Shown here piece after piece: positions 55,728 through 64,000 of a DNA stretch of 64,000 bases. How positions within the stretch are numbered: the stretch's first letter is position 1; each line of letters starts with the position of its first letter. Source of the DNA: Rhizopus arrhizus (lineage: Eukaryota > Mucoromycota > Mucoromycetes > Mucorales > Rhizopodaceae); assembly GCA_024220505.1 (NCBI GenBank), contig JAKZZE010000010.1, forward strand, positions 1,674,001 through 1,738,000. Direction: 5' to 3'. Made by a program: the position numbers and the translations under genes. The notes beneath the pieces were generated by a model, which had not been told where the DNA came from, did no database searches, and worked only from the letters and a program-made list of their open reading frames with translations.

Positions 55728-56802
55728 TCAGTATTCTGTTGCGCCGCTTTTAACTTTAATAATTGCTTCACATTGCTTCTCCATGCTTCGAACTAATCGG
55801 TCGGCAAACCCATCATCCAGCCTTGCCCACTCTTCTTGTAGTACCACCTTCAATTGCTGCAAATTTTTGACCGACGATCTTTTTCTCTCAATTTGCCTTT
55901 CAAGAGCATTCCAAACATGCTTTATGTGGTTCAAATCAGGACTTTGAGCAGGCCAGTATTCAAAACCCCTAATTTGGTGGGTTTCCTTCCACCATCGAGC
56001 ATAACCACCTGTATGACAGGAAGTTCCATCCTCTTAGAAGATAAAATCCCTCTCCTGATGCACCGTGACATTTGTAAACCAAGGAGGGAACCTGTTAGCC
56101 AAGGCATTGATGTATGTTTCTTAGTCTACAGAACCGATTTCAATCATTTCTAAAGGTGCAAAACCTCCTCCCAAAATCATCCCCAAACCATAGCATCACC
56201 ACCACCCTCACTTGGCTGTAGATGCTATATTTCTTTCGTCTTAACGCTCTCCTTCCTTCCTGAATGCTTTTTTACTACGTTTACTGCCTTCCATAAAAAG
56301 CGCGATTCATCAGTCCAAACAACATTTCTCCATTGGTCTTGGCCCAATTGATGTGTTCCTTCACCCAGAGAATCTTACTTTTGCAGTGCTTTGCAGTCAA
56401 TCTAGGCTTGTGAGCGGCTCTGTACGATTTGAAGTCAAGTCAATCGACATACGATCGAAGAGTTTCTATACAAGCAAAAACATCTAGTTTTGCTAATTCC
56501 ATATTTATTTCTTTATAAAAGGCAAAAGGATCCTATCTGATTATCCTCTTCAAATGCTTTTTAATTCTTTCGTTTGTTTTCAATGGACGACCTGTTTGCT
56601 TGTGAGGCAAAGGGCTGCCATAGTTGTCAATCTTGGATTTTATATCTTGCACAGTAGACTTGTTCAATCCAACAAGTCCTGCAGTCTTTCTAGTCGTGTG
56701 ATGTGTTCTAAGAAGGTTAACTCCCAATGCTTTACTTTCCTTCGTCTCATATTGAGACATAATTAAAGATCGCGTGTAGTTTATGGAGATTAGAGCTAAC
56801 AT
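55728..56802 (-). mobile_element. Degenerate Tc1-family transposon
   Basis: The minus strand holds both ends of a Tc1 transposase in broken frames. The N-terminal HTH part (56533-56802) reads MSQYETKESKALGVNLLRTHH, TRKTAGLVGLNKSTVQDIKSK and the GRPLKTNERIKKHL linker. The C-terminal part (55728 to about 56050) reads EDGTSCHTGGYARWWKE, WPAQSPDLNHIKHVWNALE and ends VRSMEKQCEAIIKVKSGATEY. The catalytic segment between has in-frame stops (for example directly before EDGTSC). The family differs from the element at 52126. I could not fix its inverted repeats. Confidence 0.8.
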
Positions 56803-57244
56803 GTTTTTTCAATGAGTTTATGGATGAGAAAAAGACAACTTTATTTGTTTAAACATAATCTTTTATGTAAGGTCCAATTGACAACATTATTTTTTATGAG
56901 GTTAAAATTATCTTTAATAAATTTCTTTGTCCGAAGATTAATTTAGTGTCATTGTATTATTCAACCAACCTGGATGCTACTGCTGCATGCATTATTAAAA
57001 GTTGAATTGTTCGTAATACCATCATTAAAAACTAAACCATTAATAGGGCCATTGAATGTCATACAGTTTTCTGACACCTTTCTTTTTTAGTAGCTCTTTT
57101 GGACAGAATGGCCTTCACCTTGGTCTTGTTTGGCTGAAATTCAAAAAAATTAATTCAAACAATATCAAGTATCTCACTTTTCTCTGTTTAATTAAATGGA
57201 GAGCATACTCTAATTTTCTCATCAGCCTCTTCCAATTGTGAGAT
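56803..57244. other. Spacer in the repeat island
   Basis: AT-rich sequence between relics with no convincing frame. A 61-codon plus frame at 57056 is Phe/Ser-rich and not supported. Confidence 0.45.
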
Positions 57245-57526
57245 CTAAAGTAGATTACTGTCATAATCATACTTTAATTCTTTGATCTTCCTGATCTTAT
57301 TGCAGCCAGAGTGAGCGGATTCAATGTAATTTGGAAACTCCAAGTCACTTGCAACATTGATTGCAAAGAAATTGTCGAGAACCTTTTGTATGACAGCAAG
57401 TTTGCAATTCTTTAAATGGTCAGGTAAAATCATTTGTTGTAAGGAAATAAAGAGGAATTTAGTGGCTTTGAGGAATCTTTGTTGTGAAGGAAATTTTGGG
57501 TACACATGCAATACTGGATTTGTCAA
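57245..57526 (-). pseudogene. Unidentified protein fragment in the repeat island
   Basis: Ninety-three open codons (VYPKFPSQQRFLKATKFLF, ILPDHLKNCKLAVIQKVL, YIESAHSGCNKIRKIKELKY). Composition is protein-like, but no domain is recognised and both sides have stops. It may be the 5' end of another decayed copy of a repeat-family gene. Confidence 0.3.
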
Positions 57527-58110
57527 TAAAATTGGCGACTATTGGCCAGCCCCGCAGGTACCAACTTCGAATATCACTGGAAATAATTGGAGATAGTACG
57601 CGTTGTTTTATGGCATAAATGCGCGCATCCACGGAATTTTATTGACTTTGCCAACGTTTTTCGCGGCAAATCAATAAGCATTCTCTTACCAAAGCATTCT
57701 TTACGCCTTATTTAATACCTGCCAACGTTTGGCAACGAATCATACGTTTTAAAACATTACTTTATTTGTCTTATTTTTCTTTTATAAACCACTCATATTG
57801 CTTTATATACTTCTTTATGGACAATTCATACTGCAATAAATATTGCTTCATATATACAAAAAAATAGGGATCTGGTTTATAAAAATAGCATTTTTTTTTT
57901 ATTTAAATAAAGTGATAATAATAATATATAGTATTTCTTTGCTTGTAGCGTTTTAAAAGGGCAGTAGACTTACCTAACACCACCAAAGTAGCAGCATCTA
58001 GTCTAAAGATACATCGATTAATCTCGTGAAACTCAAAGTTCTCATAAAAAAAATATTCAGGTACATAAAACTATCCAAAAAGCATTTTTTTATTGATCGA
58101 TGTCTTTTTA
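57527..58110. other. Spacer in the repeat island
   Basis: The first 150 bp is less AT-rich and contains CG-containing words (GCCAACGTTTTTCGCGGC, with GCCAACGTTTGGC following near 57721), unusual here. The rest is AT-rich. No coding frame. Confidence 0.4.
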
Positions 58111-58974
58111 TTCTATGCTATTTCATAAAGAGAGGAAGTATCTATCGTTCTTTTTATTTTCAAAACCTTAATTTTCGTAGGTTCAACTAGCTTCTTATGA
58201 CTAATATGAAGGTTGAAAGCATCTTCAATAAAAACGCAATCTATTTCAGAGCCTATGTTCTTATCGTCTAGCCGTGATTGAAACGAGGCTTTTCTTGTTA
58301 AGAAAATTTCGTCTGAAGTAAGATACTCAGTAAGTTTTCCTAGTTTTTTAAAACCTAAAGTGCATGGCTCTTAAATGAGGCAATGAAGTTATGTTTTGAA
58401 AATAGAAATTTTTAGACACTTTTCAATTAAAACTTCTCTCATCTGTTCTAAAGTTATAAGTGCAAAATTGTTAGCAAGCTTCACAGTAAACAGTGTGCGC
58501 TTCATTTTCAATGTGTCCTTTTCTAACACAATTTCTTTTCTTCTCAGAACTTTATGATTTTATTCCACATCTTTCAAAAACGATATGCAGTAGAAAGTGT
58601 AATACATGTTCTTGACGCGACATCCTTTATGGGAACCATCTCAATTATCAAAAGGATATAAACTGACAATCTGATTGTCTGTGTATGATATTGGGTTTTG
58701 GAATTATTGTTTACTACAGTATTGCTTGCAAAGCTTTTAGCAAAACTTTGTATTTGGTTTTTTTCGTTCTTTTCAGTTGTATTTTGTTTGTTATCTGCTT
58801 CATCACCAATAGTTCCATGTATGCTTGGCATAGGTTGATATAAATCTCGGCCACTTGCTCCTCAGAATTATTGAAATCTTCAAGAGAGAGGCCTTCCATA
58901 TGAACATCTATTGTCATTATTATTTCTAAGCTGTAATAAGATGTGTTGTAAAAAAGACCACTAGCAATTACCAC
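58111..58974 (-). mobile_element. Relic of a DDE transposase (N-terminal half)
   Basis: Scattered minus-strand frames give MTIDVHMEGLSLEDFNN, then an HTH-like IIEMVPIKDVASRTCITLSTAYRFL, later NFALITLEQMREVLIEKC, LGKLTEYLTSDEIFLTRKAS and IDCVFIEDAFNLHIS. The last segment matches the first-aspartate region of the transposase at 52543 (NCVFIDEAVFHINL). The C-terminal catalytic half is missing and stops interrupt the rest. It is an old, truncated IS630/Tc1-superfamily copy. Confidence 0.55.
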
Positions 58975-59279
58975 CTTTGTTTTCTTATCAATTTAGTTGC
59001 ATTTTCTCAATTGGCCAATAGAATTTCTCTCGTTTCAGGTGTTTTGCATTGTCATTTACTTGAAAAACGTTAGTTTTCTTGTACGCGTTTTCGTACAGTG
59101 GAGAGCGAAAATAACGCATATGATTGGCTCTATCTGACAAATGCTTACTAGATAACTATGTCCGTTTTTATCCCAAATTAGGAAAATGATATCCTTGAAG
59201 TAAAGTATAAATTACACACAAATGATACTAAATTTAAATATTTTTTTCTTTCCATATTTTATTTAATTACAATCATATA
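58975..59279. promoter_or_regulatory. Promoter region of the GABA transaminase gene
   Basis: 305 bp between the transposase relic and the start ATG at 59280. The final 50 bp is T-rich (TTTTTTTCTTTCC), as before other highly expressed genes here. A CGTACAGTGGAGAGCG word near 59091 starts like a Tc1 end (TACAGTGG), but I found no partner. Confidence 0.4.
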
Positions 59280-60762
59280 ATGTCTGACGTTTCAAATCTC
59301 GTTCAATTTGGTAAGGCACACATTGCCAAAGGTATTGGTAGATCTACCGAACTTGTCATTGAAAAGGCAAAGGGCACTTTTGTTTATACCATTGACGGCA
59401 AGAAATACCTTGATCTTTCAACTGGTATCGGTGTAACAAACACAGGTTAGGGTTTGAAAGATGAATTTAAAGAGGAAGAAAAGAATTTAGACTTTTTTTA
59501 GGTCATTGTCATCCTACAGTTGTGAAAGCCGTTCAAGAACAGGCCGCTAACCTTTCTCACGGCCAAGTCAATATCTTTTTCCAAAAGCCCATGCTTGATC
59601 TTATTGAAGGCTTGTTGCCCAAAATGCCTTCTCCTAAACTTGATACATTCTTTTTCTGGAACTCAGGCTCTGAAGCTGTTGAAGCCGCTGTCAAGCTTGC
59701 CCGTCATGCCACCAAGAGACAAAACATTATTGTCTTTCAAGGATCATATCACGGTCGTACATTTGGTACCATGGCCTTGACAACCTCGAAGACAATTTAT
59801 AGTGCTGGGTTCTCTCCTTTGATGCCTGGTGTTCATGTTGCTCCTTTTCCCTATTTTCAACAATGGGCAGTTCACAAGGCTGATCCCAAGAAATTCACAC
59901 CTGAATGGTGCGGGGAAGAGGCGCTTCATCAACTTGAACTTTTGTTGAAGCAGAGATCTGATCCTAGAGATACTGCTGCTATTTTGATTGAGCCCATTCA
60001 AGGTGAAGGTGGTTACGTTGTACCTCCACAGAGTAAGTAGAAAAGATCAGAGCTTGATAGGAAACTTATTGTGTTTAGATTTTATGAAGGGTCTTCGAGC
60101 CATTTGTGATAAGCACAATATTTTATTGATTTGTGATGAAGTTCAATCTGGTTTTGGACGTACTGGAAAGATGTTTGCTGTTGAGCACTTTGATATTGTT
60201 CCTGATATTATGGTGATGGCTAAGGGCATTGCATCCGGATATCCTCTTTCAGCTATTGTTTCTCGTAGAGAGCTTATGGACCAACAACCCCCTGGGTCTA
60301 TGGGTGGAACTTATGCTGGTAATGCCATTTCTTGTGCTGCAGCTAAGGCTACTTTGCAAGTGTTTGAAGAAGAAAACCTTTTAGAAAATTGTAATGCAAG
60401 GTAAGGATTTTCTAGGGAAAAAAGATTGAATGATGGAATTAAACGGCATATAAATTAGATCTGAGCAATTTTTTAATGGCTTGAGACAAAAAATTCCTTC
60501 TCTTTTACCTGAAGGAGTTACATGTGACATTCGAGGCAAAGGTCTTATGATTGGTATTGAATTTATGGGAGTTCCTTATGGTTTTGCAAGCAGTGTTGCA
60601 GCTGAAGCTTTGAAACTTGATACAATCGTTTTAACAACGTCTATTTATGAAACTCTTCGTTTGATTCCTCCTCTTAATATTACCAAAGAAGAAACTGACC
60701 TTGCTCTTGAGCGTATCGTTGGAAGCGTTGCTGCTGCCATAAAAAATATCAAACATGCTTAA
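59280..60762 (+). CDS. 4-aminobutyrate aminotransferase (class-III PLP transaminase)
   Basis: Four exons (59280-59445, 59502-60032, 60079-60400, 60459-60762) join in frame to 440 residues. The protein has the full class-III aminotransferase pattern: [77 protein letters not shown] (the Asp that holds the PLP pyridine) and [15 protein letters not shown] (Schiff-base lysine), then GGTYAGN. It is closest in feel to GabT-type enzymes that turn GABA plus 2-oxoglutarate into succinate semialdehyde and glutamate. Other omega-aminotransferases cannot be excluded. No mitochondrial presequence is evident, so it is probably cytosolic, like yeast Uga1. Convergent with the ABC transporter gene, 167 bp apart. 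Confidence 0.88.
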
Positions 60763-60929
60763 GTGTGCTCATAATAATTTATCTCTTTTATCGCGAACCT
60801 TTCGTATTTAGAAACTATAAAGCTATCTTCATGATATCTTTTTACATAGAACAAACCCCCTCTTTTTCTGGTATACAATGTAGACAATAAATGCACTTTA
60901 TATATACCAAACTAAACAAATACAGTGAT

Positions 60930-63644
60930 TTATTTCATTTCAAGTAATTCTTGCATGCGGGCTTGTAATTTTGGTACTTCTTGTAGTTTTTGCTCAATCT
61001 ACAAGTACATGTTTAGCATAATATAAAAGTCCGTTGAGCACAACTTACCAAATTCTTTTCTTCTTGAAGAGCTAATCGCTTTTCTGCGTCTAATCTTGTA
61101 AACACATAACCTCCTTGACCATCATATTGAAGGATAAAGTTATGATACTTCCAAAGTGAAGGGCGGTGAGAAACAGTTAAGAACGAAATACCAAGAGCTA
61201 AAAAAAGCAAGTTAACATCATATATGTGCTGATATTTTATTTCCTCTCTTTTACATGTAGCATGTGTATACATAATTTTCTCAATTTCCATACTAACTGC
61301 ACTTGTGCATTCATCCAGAATGGAATAACGAGGTGCATGATAAAACAAGCGAGCCATCGCAATCTAAAATCAAATTAGCTTTAGAGATATCTTGATGGTA
61401 TTGCTATCCAAGCAGCTTACACGTTGCTTATCACCTCCAGATAATGATAGTGACCAATCTTCTTCACTGTCCCACCCTCCTTCTCTTTCTACAATGTGTT
61501 CAATTTGAACAACTTTGAGTATATCCAATAGGTCTTGATCAGTTACATTTTCTATATGAAAAATAAATAACCCAAGTAATATGATAGTTTTTTCTTATTC
61601 ACTTACTGGTGTTCATGTCTTCAATTGTATCAGGATATAAGATCCTGCATAAAAAAAATAAGATATTATGGCTTAGAGTCTTTTTAGAAAATCACTTACT
61701 GGTCTCTCAAAGTACCCAGTGAAAGATAAGGTCTTTGAGGAATATAAAAAATGTCTTTATGACTAGGCTTATGGACCGTGCCACCGTAAACAGGCCATAA
61801 TCCACCTAAAATACGAAACAAAGAAGATTTTCCACATCCATTAGGTCCAATAATAAGTAAATGCATCTAAGGTTTTAAATATTAATTGGCTAATTAATTA
61901 TAAAAAAGAAGAGTCTTACTCCGGGCTTAACATGAAAAGTGAGCTTAGGTACCAAAACATCGCCATTGGGACTAACAATAGGCACGTCTTTGAATTCAAT
62001 ATTTTCACTTTGAACTATCGTGCCTCGACCTTCCAAGCTTTTAGAATTAGATTCGATTGAAACCGAAGATACAAGGTTTTTTTGATATTTTCCAACCTTG
62101 ACATCCTCAAATACCTGCAACAAATCATTCACCTAGTAACAATTATAAAAGGTGTTAATGCTGGGAGTTACACCTATTTCTTGGTACGTTACTCGGCTCG
62201 TATAACCTGCTAATTCTGTTATCTCTTTATATGCATACATGATACGACCAGCAGCGTCTGAAGAACTTAATAATAAACGGCGGTTGGTAACAAAACCTAC
62301 ATTTGGTATTAAAAATTAATTGGTATAAAATTTATCAATTTTTTCTTCTTTTCTTTTACTTTCTGTACGTCCACTAACGGAATGATCGAGGGTATTTAAT
62401 CCAGGTATTTTGAGGAACACAGGAACTGAGCACAGCAACAAACCACAAGCACCCCAAAAGTACTTGATTACGAAATCTTCCATCATACTGTGTGGAACAC
62501 GAATTCTAAATATCCTATTCATATGTCGAATCAGGGTATAATAACTCTTGTCTAACTCGACCTTTTCTATGTCTTGTCCATCATATAAAGAAATCTCTTC
62601 TGCATTTTCAATCAGACGAGAGTGTCTGAATCTAAATTCGCCTTCTAGCTTCTGTTCTTCTGCAACCATTTTACCAAAGGATGGTGTGTATTTCCTCATA
62701 ATCATGGATGACAAATTCACAATAGAAGTTCCAATAAATACACCCTCAAAACCTACGTTAAGGGATAGTTGATAGTTGTAAATGAATACATCTAATATAG
62801 GCTTGGCCAGATTAGAATAAAGCTCGGCTAATGAATTGGAGAATTTCATAGTATCTACAGTAATGCACTGATCTGCGTTTTTAATTCGATCGTCCAAGTT
62901 ACCAACAGCATAGAACGTCATATCTGTTAAGTATTTTTCGTGAATGTACGTTGTGAGACGTGTACGGAATTGAATAGAAAGCTTGTTTTGCATATAGCTC
63001 AACTTACGTATGAATTAGGAATAAGAGAATATAACTATTTACATATATGTCATTTACCATACTGTTAGTATAGGTTGCAGGAATAGCTACTGTCATCCAC
63101 CAAACGATGCCCAAAATAAATTCCTTTATTTGTCCTCTTACTAAAGCGCTTACAATCTTGCCATCTAAGGTAGCAATATAAACAGACAGTAATGTTCTAA
63201 AAACTAGATGCGAAGATAAGTAAGGACATGTACATACTATACGTGCCTATAGAAATATACCCAAGAATCCAGAATGTACTATTAATAACCAAAACTCCTT
63301 TGAACGTAGACCAGGCATAACAATCTGCAATAATCTGTAAAGTTGCTTAAAGAAGACTACATCCACCTATACGTATATTACTAAATGAGTTTCTCTTCAA
63401 ATGTTATGTAATTGTACCTCTGCTTTCTTTTTGTTATTCTTATTTCTAGTCTTTGCATTTTCCTTTTATTCATAGCTTTTACAATTTGTCTTATAGATAA
63501 AATAGAGCGTAATATCAAAAGAAATATGATTGAACGTTGTACGGTTGTGCGATGCTTTCCATATTGTCTAAATAGATTATTTATATAAGGAAGAGCAGAT
63601 AGGATCCAATTTGATGTAGCAAGTTTAGAAAATACGTTGGGCAT
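60930..63644 (-). CDS. Peroxisomal ABCD-type fatty-acyl-CoA half-transporter
   Basis: The ATG at 63644 ([15 protein letters not shown]) opens a gene with about ten exons. The N-terminal membrane domain has several helices and the ABCD-typical [44 protein letters not shown] and [20 protein letters not shown]. The ATPase domain has Walker [11 protein letters not shown] followed by [10 protein letters not shown], a Q-loop [16 protein letters not shown], the signature [19 protein letters not shown], Walker [13 protein letters not shown] and the H-loop [12 protein letters not shown]. The tail is a short coiled coil ending LLEMK. The pattern is that of ABCD/Pxa proteins that import very-long-chain acyl-CoA into peroxisomes as dimers. 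One membrane and one ATPase domain make it a half-transporter. Confidence 0.9.
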
Positions 63645-64000
63645 AAAGAAAGACGAAATACAAAAAAGGGGGAGAAAAGTCCTTATAAATTCAATTTCAT
63701 GTGATAATTTATTCTCAATATAAAGTTGTGCATGAATGGCGAACCTTTTTTTTTCATGAGATTGGGGATCATATCACCTTTACTTGTTTAGCTAATAACA
63801 TTTTTTTTATGTTAGTTCAATCCCACTTATCAGAGAGTCAGCATCCTCTTTCCTCTCAACACCGTTCCAACCAACATAATCTTCAGTTTTGCTGTGTAAT
63901 TTGTCTCAAAAGGGGCTAGCAAAGAATTCTTTGTGAACAGATAATGTTCCATTTGATGCTTACTGAATTATAATATAAAAATTGTAAAGTTATTCTTTGT
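63645..64000. other. Right edge of window, upstream of the ABC transporter
   Basis: The likely promoter of the leftward ABC gene, followed by a plus-strand frame of 72 codons (63701-63919) with no clear motif apart from a Cys-containing end. It could be the 5' end of a further gene outside the window but I do not call it. Confidence 0.4.

Noticed and set aside
59085..59110. TACAGTGGAGAGCG as a Tc1 end belonging to the relic at 58111
   Set aside because: No inverted partner was found on the other side (57500-58110); similarity to GCGTTGTTTTATGGC near 57600 is too weak.
63701..63919. 72-codon plus-strand frame at the right edge
   Set aside because: No supporting motif and the window ends nearby; it may simply be promoter sequence of the ABC transporter gene.
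1..64000. tRNA, rRNA or CRISPR features
   Set aside because: No B-box-like GGTTCGANNCC with matching acceptor stem, no rRNA-like segment and no regularly spaced direct repeats were found by reading; a covariance-model scan was not possible.

Overview
The window is nuclear DNA of an early-diverging fungus, most likely a member of the Mucorales (Mucor/Rhizopus group). The reasons are the AT-rich sequence, the many short GT-AG introns, the long A/T homopolymer tracts (up to 63 bases), genes packed tail-to-tail within 45 to 250 bp, and repeat families that I associate with this order. About 22 protein genes can be supported. Most are multi-exon, so coordinates given for a CDS span the introns. 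No rRNA, tRNA or CRISPR array was recognised.

Layout. 1-10.5 kb: the 5' part of an alpha-arrestin gene (running off the left edge), the DNA-repair gene KU70, a small PPxY membrane protein, a secreted beta-helix protein and a secreted cysteine-containing protein. 10.5-12.3 kb is gene-poor and holds hairpin-forming repeats. 12.3-28.2 kb: an amino-acid permease, the mitochondrial CoA-transferase/hydrolase ACH1, a mitochondrial AAA ATPase, a CAMK-like kinase, an RNA exonuclease, a fatty-acid elongase and an MCFD2-like EF-hand protein. 32.9-50.6 kb: a small mitochondrial-looking protein, NOC2, a Tim17-family protein, a BRD8-like bromodomain protein, a RasGEF, a DCAF4-like WD40 protein, a PPP1R37-like leucine-rich protein and a FYVE protein. 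59.3-63.6 kb: 4-aminobutyrate aminotransferase and a peroxisomal ABCD transporter.

Two islands interrupt this ordinary gene set. Island A (28.7-32.6 kb) is a roughly 3.9 kb unit bounded by 52-bp inverted repeats (51 of 52 bases identical). It carries a frameshifted five-exon gene whose conserved part looks like a serine-recombinase (resolvase) fold, including a Y-I-R-K-S active-site-like motif, and a decayed gag/ORF1-like gene with two CCHC zinc knuckles but no reverse transcriptase. The recombinase-like gene ends inside the left inverted repeat. This is the best candidate for something undescribed. Island B (51-59 kb) is a graveyard: a Tc1/IS630-type DDE transposon inserted between two pieces of an F-box-like gene, a second, older Tc1 relic, a third transposase relic, and a broken member of a family with an ETSG...HHKGMF signature.

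Functionally the intact genes are housekeeping: non-homologous end joining, 60S ribosome and 5S/tRNA processing, chromatin acetylation, Ras and ubiquitin signalling, phosphoinositide-linked trafficking, ER export, lipid elongation and peroxisomal import, acetate and GABA metabolism. I see no gene cluster with a shared pathway.
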